Source: Spirochaetia bacterium (GTDB lineage: Bacteria > Spirochaetota > Spirochaetia > Treponematales > Breznakiellaceae). From it: DNA of 15,791 bases. Below, piece after piece: positions 1-7,153 of this stretch. The position numbers and the translations under genes were made by a program. Position 1 is the stretch's first letter. Every line of letters starts with the position of its first letter. The stretch covers positions 1-15,791 of the forward strand of contig BOBI01000039.1 in assembly GCA_026002305.1 (NCBI GenBank), written 5' to 3'. Under the pieces are notes generated by a model. The model had not been told where the DNA came from and did not search any database. It saw only the letters and a program-made list of their open reading frames with translations.

Positions 1-860
1 TGTATAAGAGAGTGGGGGGGTGGGGATATTATCTTTTGCTTAAACACATAGAAATAAGATTGTATATGAAAATTAATATCTTGGTTTGAAACCAATCCCC
101 AGAAATCACAATTTCTGTTTTGCATTTTTTTAAAAAGATTTAAAAATGGATAAATAGGTCCAAAACAACTATCATTGCATAAAATAAGCTCTGAACAATA
201 TTTTAACATACCTTTCTTTTTTACATATACAAATCCGCGTTTATATGAACCAAAATCATATTCTTTATGCCTTTCAAATTTAGCATGGTAAACAAGTCCT
301 TTCAGTTTCAAAACTTCTTTAGGAAATATTTTATTATCGGAAATAAATATAATAGCATCTGTAACTTTTTTAAGTTCGATAAGATAATAAATTACGTAGT
401 CATCTATTTTACCATTTGAACTAAAGGAGGCAAATATAGCGATACGACCTGTACTAATATCAGGTGTTTCTTTTGCCGTAAACTTAACTGTCTTTATTCC
501 ACTGGGAGGTGTGGGTAGAATTATTTCTTTAGATTTTGAAATAATTCTACCTTCTGCCCTACCTTTACAAAGATAATGTAGCAAAGGGTTTATGTTTTCC
601 GTTTTTACATCCACATATTTATTTATATAAAAATTTGTATTGAATAATGGCGACGGATCTTTTCCCTCTTTAAAACCTTGTTTTAAATAATGAAAAACAG
701 GAGGAAGATGTGATTTTTTCACATCCAAATTATATAATGACATATACCACTTTCTGTTAAAATATCTGGAAGTCCAAATAATAAATCCGGCATATAAGTT
801 GGACTTTATCTTTTTATACAAATATCGTATTTTTTTTAGTATTTTTATGAAAAAAAACAA
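1..860 (-). CDS. RgpF-like rhamnan-synthesis family protein, C-terminus cut by window edge
   Basis: The frame is open from a TAG stop just upstream of the start to base 1, giving 286 visible residues. It has no ATG before residue 40. The best start is TTG at 860, seven nt after GGGGAG; GTG 866 and TTG 875 are alternatives. Residues 33-105 hold two copies of a Y...V...NP-hHYL-G-EG module (HYLKQGFKEGKDP at 57-69, HYLCKGRAEGR at 95-105). Residues 138-280 match the rhamnan synthesis F family (PF05045): DDYVIYYL, KEYDFGSYKRGF, ILCNDSCFGP, CDFWGLVSNQ and HIQSYF are its recognisable blocks. Family members sit in O-antigen and rhamnose-polysaccharide loci and are thought to act as glycosyltransferases on the cytoplasmic side. 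The last residues (SPPPHSLI), coded by a C7 tract, do not look like the family, so a frameshift near base 20 is possible. The region is clearly more AT-rich than the next gene. Family call confident; exact sugar unknown. Confidence 0.82.
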   Translation of the reverse strand, partial: MFFFIKILKKIRYLYKKIKSNLYAGFIIWTSRYFNRKWYMSLYNLDVKKSHLPPVFHYLKQGFKEGKDPSPLFNTNFYINKYVDVKTENINPLLHYLCKGRAEGRIISKSKEIILPTPPSGIKTVKFTAKETPDISTGRIAIFASFSSNGKIDDYVIYYLIELKKVTDAIIFISDNKIFPKEVLKLKGLVYHAKFERHKEYDFGSYKRGFVYVKKKGMLKYCSELILCNDSCFGPIYPFLNLFKKMQNRNCDFWGLVSNQDINFHIQSYFYVFKQKIISPPPHSLI

Positions 861-909
861 AGGCACTCTCCCCAAGAAGATGATTACTAAACCATCACAC
901 TATATTGAT

Positions 910-942
910 TCTAATCATATTAGATTTGCACAAATTATATCA
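910..942 (-). promoter_or_regulatory. Candidate promoter with extended -10 for the RgpF-like gene
   Basis: On the minus strand, bases 942-934 read TGATATAAT, a perfect TATAAT with the upstream TG of an extended -10 element. No good -35 is visible, which is common for extended -10 promoters. A start about 7 nt downstream would give a leader of roughly 65 nt before TTG 860. An imperfect inverted repeat (TCTAAT-CAT-ATTAGA, 910-924) lies just after the predicted transcription start and could be an operator or a weak hairpin. This is the only non-coding gap (861-967) between the two left-hand genes. I see no terminator-like hairpin with a T-run here, so read-through from the glycosyltransferase is also possible. 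Confidence 0.4.
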
Positions 943-967
943 ACCTTCTGTCAGAACACATAGCATA

Positions 968-3019
968 TTACGAAAGGAGGGACACGCGCCTTAATACCGA
1001 TTTTGCAACATCCAAAACTTTGCGCAATGGTTTTGTGAGCTTCCATGTTTTGGAGTTTATTATACTGTTGTATGCCTTTTCAACCCCGGCCAATGCCGCA
1101 TTAGTTTCCGTTAAAACTATATCCTTATCCGATATGTTCCGCTTTAATTCGTCAATAACGGCGAGATTTTCTTTATAAACCTCAACCAGGTGAAAAGAAA
1201 CCGCTTCGGAAAATATTTCAATATTATATTGTAATTTCAGCCGGGACAACCCTCCACTTATATTTATGAAGATTTGCGGATCGGGGTCGGCAAAAAGTAT
1301 AGTTCCATCATCATCAATAAAACCGTTTAATATTTCAAACGGTTCATGCCCCCTTTCGGATATTATTTCAAGGTTATGTAAAACACAGCCGGCATTTTCT
1401 ACAGGATCAAAACGGATTGCTCTTGTCCCTTCCGGCAAAACAATCTCTTGGAGCAGCGTATTTGTCCGCCGGTTAAACAAAAGTTGTAAAATTTCATACT
1501 CGGAAAATCCTGATCCGGTATCAAAATAAATTTTTCCACAGCAGGTATTTTCCAAGCTGCTGCTCCGTATAATATTTATACCTGTAAGCAGCTCAACCAA
1601 GTATTCGCGCCGTATCGTGACGGGGTCATACGTCAAAAGCGAATCTGCGTCCCATAAAAACGTCGTGCTATCGTCAAAAATATCGTATTGAACATGCCAA
1701 CCCTTCTCCTTTCTTTCGGATTGGTTAAACCGCGCCTTCCGTTCACGCAGCACTTTTTTTCTGCCATGCGCTTCGCTGCGTATCGCATAATGCCGGTAAA
1801 TAAACTTTAGCGGGAAAACCTTTTTACCTTCAAATTGAATGCAGTGTCCTCCGCTCCAAGCCAAATCTATTGCCGTGCCTTTTATGTTTTTCCATAATTT
1901 TGTCTGGTTAAAACACTCCGGCCGCCGTCCGAATTCAAACCGGTCAAGCGGACCGGTCAACGCATCCCCAGCTTCATATTCACCCTTAACGGTCGGCCTG
2001 AAATCCAGCTCCGTAAAATCAATCGAGTTATACCCCCGTCCATCCACAAACGAAACTGCTTCTTGCAGCGAAACACCCAGCCACGGGCTTTCCCGTATTT
2101 CGTCGGCATCATAGTGAAATATCCAATCGTGATCCGATTCCCGCGCGATTTCTTCGGTACGCTTTAATTGCTTTTCCCATTCATAATATTTTGACGGTTC
2201 GGCGGGAAATCTCTCCAGCGTTATTCTACCTCCGTATGTTTCCGCATATTTTTTAACAATGGTATAACTTTCGTCCGTAGACCAATTATCAACAACGTAT
2301 ATATCCACACCCTGCCCCAGAAGGAAATCCAGCGTTGCACCGATAATATCCTGCTCGTTGTAACAATGAATGACGGCCAGCACCCGCTTTAGCGGATACT
2401 GATGCTGAGACGTTGGCTTTTCATACACCAGTCTGCCGGAGATGGCTACGATGCAATCCTTCTTGAAATAAATATTTTCACCAAGTGTGTATCCCAGCAT
2501 ATAATTATGAAACCGGTATGACGCAAGCAAATTATCGAACTCCTCAAACGTCCATTCCCTGACATGGGAAAGATTCGCGGGCGGGCCGCTTTCGGTCGTG
2601 CTGCGAAACCTTTCTCGGTCAACGGTTGCCATTAAAAGCGCGTTGCAGCCGTACGAAAGATTAGCCAGAAACGTAATCAGGGCGTCCGGCTCCACCACCC
2701 TTTCCAAAAGACCGGCGCATATAACGACTGAATTATCCACGGTATGTTCATCAATACTTGGAAAAGGTTTATCAACATCAACGGTGATTATTTTAAATCC
2801 GCTGGTTTGGAGCCGCAGGGGATTTTCATCACCACCCTTGCAAAAGTTAATGATGTATTTGCTAATTGATTTTTCCGCGATGAAAAGCGCCATACCGTAG
2901 ACATCCGGCTGGTATTCCGCGCCGAAAGCATTGTTTATTGAGCGTTTCGGCAGCAGGTTCGGCGTGTAGCCGGATTTTATACAATAATTTACCGTGGCTT
3001 TTTCCTCTTTGTATTTCAT
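968..3019 (-). CDS. Multidomain GT2-like glycosyltransferase (methyltransferase-like N-term, accessory beta domain, coiled coil)
   Basis: 683 residues. Residues 1-190 resemble a class I SAM-dependent methyltransferase whose glycine-rich SAM loop is degenerate: around residues 55-85 the usual D-G-C-G pattern is replaced by INFCKGGD. Residues 211-415 are a GT-A, family-2-like glycosyltransferase: VLAVIHCYNEQDII at 213-226, a VVDNWSTDES nucleotide-site block at 242-251, and a DAD metal motif at 304-306. Residues 490-555 form a beta-rich accessory module (FDTGSGFSE at 499-507, IRFDP at 535-539) that I recall from other glycan-locus glycosyltransferases. Residues 610-655 are a coiled coil, followed by the tail SKTWKLTKPLRKV, a motif seen at the end of many such enzymes. 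The ATG overlaps the deacetylase stop (ATGA), so the two are translationally coupled. No signal peptide; probably cytoplasmic or membrane-peripheral. Substrates cannot be told. Confidence 0.85.
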   Translation of the reverse strand: MKYKEEKATVNYCIKSGYTPNLLPKRSINNAFGAEYQPDVYGMALFIAEKSISKYIINFCKGGDENPLRLQTSGFKIITVDVDKPFPSIDEHTVDNSVVICAGLLERVVEPDALITFLANLSYGCNALLMATVDRERFRSTTESGPPANLSHVREWTFEEFDNLLASYRFHNYMLGYTLGENIYFKKDCIVAISGRLVYEKPTSQHQYPLKRVLAVIHCYNEQDIIGATLDFLLGQGVDIYVVDNWSTDESYTIVKKYAETYGGRITLERFPAEPSKYYEWEKQLKRTEEIARESDHDWIFHYDADEIRESPWLGVSLQEAVSFVDGRGYNSIDFTELDFRPTVKGEYEAGDALTGPLDRFEFGRRPECFNQTKLWKNIKGTAIDLAWSGGHCIQFEGKKVFPLKFIYRHYAIRSEAHGRKKVLRERKARFNQSERKEKGWHVQYDIFDDSTTFLWDADSLLTYDPVTIRREYLVELLTGINIIRSSSLENTCCGKIYFDTGSGFSEYEILQLLFNRRTNTLLQEIVLPEGTRAIRFDPVENAGCVLHNLEIISERGHEPFEILNGFIDDDGTILFADPDPQIFINISGGLSRLKLQYNIEIFSEAVSFHLVEVYKENLAVIDELKRNISDKDIVLTETNAALAGVEKAYNSIINSKTWKLTKPLRKVLDVAKSVLRRVSLLS

Positions 3020-3705
3020 GGCTGTTCTCCCAAAAAGGCCTGTGCGTTGGTAACATACGCTATATCATCACGTCCGGCAATGAGAGCGCAAAAATCTTCC
3101 AGTATTTGCCAATTATTATTCACTTCAAATTCGTAGCTATGCCCCCAAAGATAGAATACCTGCGGAACGTCCGGCTTTAAGCGTATAAATTGTTCGGCCA
3201 AGTTCATTAATTCGCTATCTTTGTGATGACAGGTCGGCTGATAGGTGAGTAAATTCACCGGAATATCGAAGGAATGGGTGCTGACGGTTCCCCTCGCGTA
3301 GCGCAAGCCGACCTGCCGGATGATGTTTACCACCGTTTCATTATAGGAGCCGTAGGGGTATGCCATGCCGCAAACCGGCGCATGAAAAATTCGCTCCAGA
3401 TTGAGCTTGTCCTGCTCCAGTTCATTGAGGACGGTCCCGGCGTCCAGAGTTTCCAGCCGGGGATGGGTTAGGGAATGGACGGCGATTTCGTGTCCGGCAT
3501 ACAGCTCGGGTAACCCTTTGACATTCATACGGCGGATGGGTACGCCGTTCTGTTCCCAGCCGCCCGCGCCGGAGAGGAGGCCGCTGTTCAGGTTGAAGGC
3601 CGCCTTCATGCCATACCGGTTAAGAATTTCCACCAGTCTCCGGTCGTATTCCGTGCCGTCATCGTAACTAAAGGTTAAGGCTTTTAGTGGGCTGTGGGTA
3701 TACAT
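3016..3705 (-). CDS. NodB-type polysaccharide deacetylase
   Basis: 229 residues from ATG 3705, which sits 5 nt after a perfect AAGGAG. A TTG six codons upstream also keeps the frame but would contain the ribosome site, so I reject it. The carbohydrate esterase 4 (NodB) motifs are visible: TFSYDDG at 11-17 (catalytic and metal aspartates 15 and 16), H77-S-L-T-H81 (zinc ligands), AYPYGSY near 115-121, and WGHSYEF near the C-terminus. The family removes N- or O-acetyl groups from glycans such as GlcNAc-containing polymers. There is no signal peptide or membrane helix, so it probably acts in the cytoplasm on a precursor, as in some lipid-linked glycan pathways. Its stop overlaps the glycosyltransferase start by 4 nt. 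Its ribosome site and flank are duplicated upstream within the ATPase array. Confidence 0.88.
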   Translation of the reverse strand: MYTHSPLKALTFSYDDGTEYDRRLVEILNRYGMKAAFNLNSGLLSGAGGWEQNGVPIRRMNVKGLPELYAGHEIAVHSLTHPRLETLDAGTVLNELEQDKLNLERIFHAPVCGMAYPYGSYNETVVNIIRQVGLRYARGTVSTHSFDIPVNLLTYQPTCHHKDSELMNLAEQFIRLKPDVPQVFYLWGHSYEFEVNNNWQILEDFCALIAGRDDIAYVTNAQAFLGEQP

Positions 3706-3710
3706 ATTAA

Positions 3711-3716
3711 CTCCTT
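3711..3716 (-). promoter_or_regulatory. Ribosome binding site of the deacetylase, duplicated in the array
   Basis: AAGGAG on the minus strand, 5 nt before ATG 3705; it decides the deacetylase start. The same site with its flank recurs at 5411-5416 and 7110-7115, where it precedes the two short chimeric reading frames rather than a deacetylase. Confidence 0.75.
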
Positions 3717-3754
3717 GCGGCAACTATATGCACTTTTCCATGATCCTCATTTTT

Positions 3755-5338
3755 CTATCCCCTTTCCTCTGTTTTCCATTCGCCGATATTCCTTTTACCG
3801 GCGTCAAACACAACGCCTACCTTGAACAGCTTCTTTCCGCTCCCTTCCCACGGCAAGAGATATTCCTTTGTGTCTATTTGTTCTAACGCTTCGCAGGCGG
3901 TTCCGTCAAGCTTAAATTCAAAACAGTACACAAACTTTTTTGTTTCCACCAGTGTATCTATACGCCCCTGCGCAATACGCACTTCGGAACGGCAGTTCAT
4001 CCCCAGCATCGTGAATATCAGGTGGGTCGCCGTCTGGTAGTAGTTTTCCGTATCTTTAATTATATCGTAGGGAATGGACGCAAGAAACGGCTTCAGCGTA
4101 TTCATCACCGCATCAACATCACCCTTTGCCAAAGCCCTCGGAAGCTGTGTGTACAAAGCGTTTGATTTATCATCCGGCGCCTGTAAATAATCTTCTATAA
4201 GCGACATGGAAAAAGCGGTGCGTACCTCTTCGTTTGGATAATCAAGGATAAATTGATTACATTCCTCGTCATAATCCGATATGGTCAGATAGCCGCTTTG
4301 ATACAGCAAAGGCACCGCTTTCAGGGTTTCCACGTCATACTTGCTGAAATCGGCATATCCAACCCGCATATTATTCAGGTCAATGATATTTATTTTTTGA
4401 CCGGCAATAAGTTTTATAAGGAAGGTAGGCGTTCCGGTATTATACCAATAGGACAGGAATTCTCCGCTCTTGTCAAAATGATTAAGCAAGCCGAAGGGAT
4501 TGTAAACCGTAATGGGCTTCCGCGAGAACCGGTATCCGTTGTAAAAGCGGCGCAACTCCTCAATGTATGTTTCTCTGTTTTTACCGGTATCCTGCAAAAC
4601 CGCATCAATCTCCGGCGCAAAGTTTCTTTCCATCTCTTCCTGTGTTATACCGCAGAGGTCTGCATAACGCGGATTCAGGGTCAAATCGTCAAGATGATTC
4701 AAATCCGAAAACACGCTTACATGGGCAAACTTGGTTACGCCGGTAAGAAATACGAACTGTAAATACTCATCATAAGATTTCAGAACGCCGTAAAACCCTT
4801 TCAAGGTATCCCTGATTTTATTATGTGTATCAGGCAGATCAATGGTGTTGAGCAAGGGTTTGTCGTATTCGTCGATGATGATTACCGCCTTCTCGCCGGT
4901 CTTATCACAGGATCTTTTTATCAAGTTTGTAAATTGAGTAATAACATCTGTTTCCTCTGGAAGAATATCTTGTTTTTCTGATTCCCTTTTTAACTCCCGG
5001 GAAAGCACTGAACGAAGCGCTTCTATCCCCTCGGAATACACCCCCGCATTCAGATCAAGCCGTATTACAGGGTGTTTTTTCCAGTCCCATTCAAGGGAGT
5101 CAATGGCAAGCGCCGGATGCCCCGCGATTTCTCCGAACAGCTCCCGCCGCCCTCCAAAAATCGCGCCCAATGTCGAGCACAACAGGGACTTTCCGAAACG
5201 CCGCGGACGGGACAGAAAAAAAGCCCTGCCGGAACCGCTTATCAAACAGTGAATCCGCTCTGTTTTGTCAACATAACAGAAACCTTCTTTGCGGATACTT
5301 ACAAAATCCTGTATACCTATGGGTAAACGTCTATTCAT
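3755..5338 (-). CDS. AAA-ATPase-like / PD-(D/E)XK nuclease-like protein, array copy A
   Basis: 527 residues. The N-terminal half is the AAA-ATPase-like domain (PF09820): an entry block GIQDF-IR-EG-YVDKT, a Walker A-like RPRRFGKS at 44-51, and Walker B IIIDEYDKP at 153-161. The C-terminal part matches the PD-(D/E)XK nuclease superfamily domain (PF08011, former DUF1703): D461 followed by the E474-F-K476 pair. These proteins occur in lineage-specific expansions in spirochaetes, Bacteroidetes and fusobacteria; no biochemical role is established to my knowledge. Copy A is a mosaic: residues 221-271, 300-327 and 374-397 agree with copy B, while 272-299 and 329-372 agree with copy C; residues 112-147 are distinctive. 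It lies 49 nt before the deacetylase. There is no good ribosome site before its ATG; a short upstream frame overlaps it by ATGA. Confidence 0.88.
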   Translation of the reverse strand: MNRRLPIGIQDFVSIRKEGFCYVDKTERIHCLISGSGRAFFLSRPRRFGKSLLCSTLGAIFGGRRELFGEIAGHPALAIDSLEWDWKKHPVIRLDLNAGVYSEGIEALRSVLSRELKRESEKQDILPEETDVITQFTNLIKRSCDKTGEKAVIIIDEYDKPLLNTIDLPDTHNKIRDTLKGFYGVLKSYDEYLQFVFLTGVTKFAHVSVFSDLNHLDDLTLNPRYADLCGITQEEMERNFAPEIDAVLQDTGKNRETYIEELRRFYNGYRFSRKPITVYNPFGLLNHFDKSGEFLSYWYNTGTPTFLIKLIAGQKINIIDLNNMRVGYADFSKYDVETLKAVPLLYQSGYLTISDYDEECNQFILDYPNEEVRTAFSMSLIEDYLQAPDDKSNALYTQLPRALAKGDVDAVMNTLKPFLASIPYDIIKDTENYYQTATHLIFTMLGMNCRSEVRIAQGRIDTLVETKKFVYCFEFKLDGTACEALEQIDTKEYLLPWEGSGKKLFKVGVVFDAGKRNIGEWKTEERG

Positions 5339-5403
5339 ATAACCAGTATAGCGGGAAGCCGACGGGAGGTTAAAGAGATTTTTTGGTATTTTTCATAATG
5401 CAT
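5335..5403 (-). CDS. Short chimeric leader reading frame coupled to ATPase copy A
   Basis: 22 codons, beginning MHYEKYQKISL and ending ILVI, with ATG 5403 placed 7 nt after a perfect AAGGAG (5411-5416). Its TGA overlaps the ATPase ATG as ATGA. It arises where the duplicated deacetylase ribosome site meets the segment upstream of the ATPase, so it is probably a by-product of the duplication. It could still drive ATPase translation by coupling, because the ATPase has no ribosome site of its own. The peptide itself resembles nothing I know. Confidence 0.35.
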   Translation of the reverse strand: MHYEKYQKISLTSRRLPAILVI

Positions 5404-5453
5404 ATATTAACTCCTTGCGGCAACTATATGCACTTTTCCATGATCCTCATTTT

Positions 5454-7037
5454 CTATCCCCTTTCCTCTGTTTTCCATTCGCCGATATTCCTTTTACCAG
5501 GGTCAAACACAACGCCTACCTTGAACAGCTTCTTTCCGCTCCCTTCCCACGGCAAGAGATATTCCTTTGTGTCTATTTGCCCTAACGCTTCGCAGGCGGT
5601 TCCGTCAAGCTTAAATTCAAAGCAGTACACAAAATTTTTTGTTTCCACCAGCGTATCAATACGTCCCTGTGCTATACGCACTTCGGAACGGCAGTTCATC
5701 CCCAGCATCGTGAATATCAGATGTATTGCCGTCTGGTAGTAGTTTTCCGTATCTTTAATTATATCGTAGGGAATGGACGCAAGAAACGGCTTCAGCGTAT
5801 TCATCACCGCATCAACATCACCCTTTGCCAAAGCCCTAGGAAGCTGTGTGTACAAAGCATTTGATTTATCATCCGGCGCCTGTAAATAATCTTCTATAAG
5901 CGACCTTGAAAAAGCGGTGCGTACCTCTTCGTTTGGATAATCAAGTTCATACTCGTCAAGTTCCTCATCGTAATCAACCACCGTCAGGTATCCGCTTTGA
6001 TACAAAAGCGGTACCGCGCCCATGCTTTCCGCATCATACTTCCCAAATTCTACGCTGCCTACCCGCATATTATTCAGGTCAATGATATTAATTTTTTGAC
6101 CGGCAATAAGTTTTATAAGAAAGGTAGGCGTTCCGGTATTATACCAATAGGTTGTAAACCTGCCATTCCTATCAAAATGCTGAAGCAAGCCGAAGGGATT
6201 GTAAACCGTAAGAGGCTTTTCCGTAAAACGGTATCCGTTGTAAAAGCGGCGCAACTCCTCAATGTATGTTTCTCTATTTTTGCCGGTATCCTGCAAAACC
6301 GCATCAATTTCCGGCGCAAAGTTTCTTTCCATCTCTTCCTGTGTTATACCGCAGAGGTCTGCATAACGCGGATTCAGGGTCAAATCGTCAATATGATTCA
6401 AATCCGAAAACACGCTTACATGGGCAAACTTGGTTACGCCGGTAAGAAATACGAACTGTAAATACTCATCGTAGGATTTTAGCACGCCGTAAAACCCTTT
6501 CAAGGTATCTCTGATTTTATTATGTATACCAGGCAGATCAATGGTGTTGAGCAAAGGTTTGTCGTATTCGTCGATGATGATTACCGCCTTCTCGCCGGTT
6601 TTATCACAGGATCTTTGAATTAAATTTTTGAACAGACTTACAACATCACCCTGATCAGGTAAAAGTCCCTGCTTATCGAATTCCCGTTTTAGCTCAGAAT
6701 TCAGCACTGAACGAAGCGCTTCTATCCCCTCAGAATACACTCCCGCATTCAGATCAAGCCGTATTACAGAGTGTTTTTTCCAGTCCCATTCAAGGGAGTC
6801 AATGGCAAGCGCCGGATGCCCCGCGATTTCTCCGAACAGCTCCCGCCGCCCTCCAAAAATCGCGCCCAATGTCGAGCACAACAGCGACTTCCCGAAACGC
6901 CGCGGACGGGACAGGAAAAAAGCCCTGCCGGAACCGCTTATCAAACAGTGAATCCGCTCTGTTTTGTCAACATAACAGAAACCTTCTTTGCGGATACTTA
7001 CAAAATCCTGTATACCTATGGGTAAACGCCTATTCAT
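5454..7037 (-). CDS. AAA-ATPase-like / PD-(D/E)XK nuclease-like protein, array copy B
   Basis: 527 residues with the same architecture and the same key motifs as copy A: RPRRFGKS at 44-51, IIIDEYDKP at 153-161, and D461 with E474-F-K476 at the end. It differs most from both neighbours around residues 271-299 (TEKPLTVYNPFGLLQHFDRN) and 328-368 (SVEFGKYDAESMGA, VVDYDEELDEYELDY), which read as an older, unconverted allele. In residues 112-127 it shares NSELKREFDKQGLL with copy C. A 115-nt gap separates its stop from the copy A start. All catalytic-type residues are kept and there is no frameshift, so it looks functional. The cellular role is unknown. Confidence 0.87.
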   Translation of the reverse strand: MNRRLPIGIQDFVSIRKEGFCYVDKTERIHCLISGSGRAFFLSRPRRFGKSLLCSTLGAIFGGRRELFGEIAGHPALAIDSLEWDWKKHSVIRLDLNAGVYSEGIEALRSVLNSELKREFDKQGLLPDQGDVVSLFKNLIQRSCDKTGEKAVIIIDEYDKPLLNTIDLPGIHNKIRDTLKGFYGVLKSYDEYLQFVFLTGVTKFAHVSVFSDLNHIDDLTLNPRYADLCGITQEEMERNFAPEIDAVLQDTGKNRETYIEELRRFYNGYRFTEKPLTVYNPFGLLQHFDRNGRFTTYWYNTGTPTFLIKLIAGQKINIIDLNNMRVGSVEFGKYDAESMGAVPLLYQSGYLTVVDYDEELDEYELDYPNEEVRTAFSRSLIEDYLQAPDDKSNALYTQLPRALAKGDVDAVMNTLKPFLASIPYDIIKDTENYYQTAIHLIFTMLGMNCRSEVRIAQGRIDTLVETKNFVYCFEFKLDGTACEALGQIDTKEYLLPWEGSGKKLFKVGVVFDPGKRNIGEWKTEERG

Positions 7038-7102
7038 ATAACCAGTATAGCGGGAAGCGGGCGGGAGGTTAAAGAGATTTTTTGGTATTTTTCATAATGC
7101 AT
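7034..7102 (-). CDS. Short chimeric leader reading frame coupled to ATPase copy B
   Basis: 22 codons, same length as the one before copy A and differing at one residue (SRPLPA instead of SRRLPA). ATG 7102 lies 7 nt after AAGGAG (7110-7115) and the TGA overlaps the ATPase ATG 7037. The equivalent segment before copy C has one A fewer in its A-run and no start codon, so copy C has no such frame. Confidence 0.33.
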   Translation of the reverse strand: MHYEKYQKISLTSRPLPAILVI

Positions 7103-7153
7103 ACATTAACTCCTTGCGGCAACTATATGCACTTTTCCATGATCCTCATTTTT

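Noticed and set aside
3706..3723. TTG start six codons upstream of the deacetylase ATG
   Set aside because: The extension would contain the AAGGAG ribosome site that serves ATG 3705.
3724..3750. 8-codon frame (MRIMEKCI) between the ATPase stop and the deacetylase, repeated in each array unit
   Set aside because: Too short to judge. Its conservation is explained by the recent tandem duplication.
4253..4762. Long plus-strand frames inside the ATPase genes, the largest 169 codons
   Set aside because: They are antisense shadows repeated because the array is repeated; they have no family resemblance and no ribosome sites.
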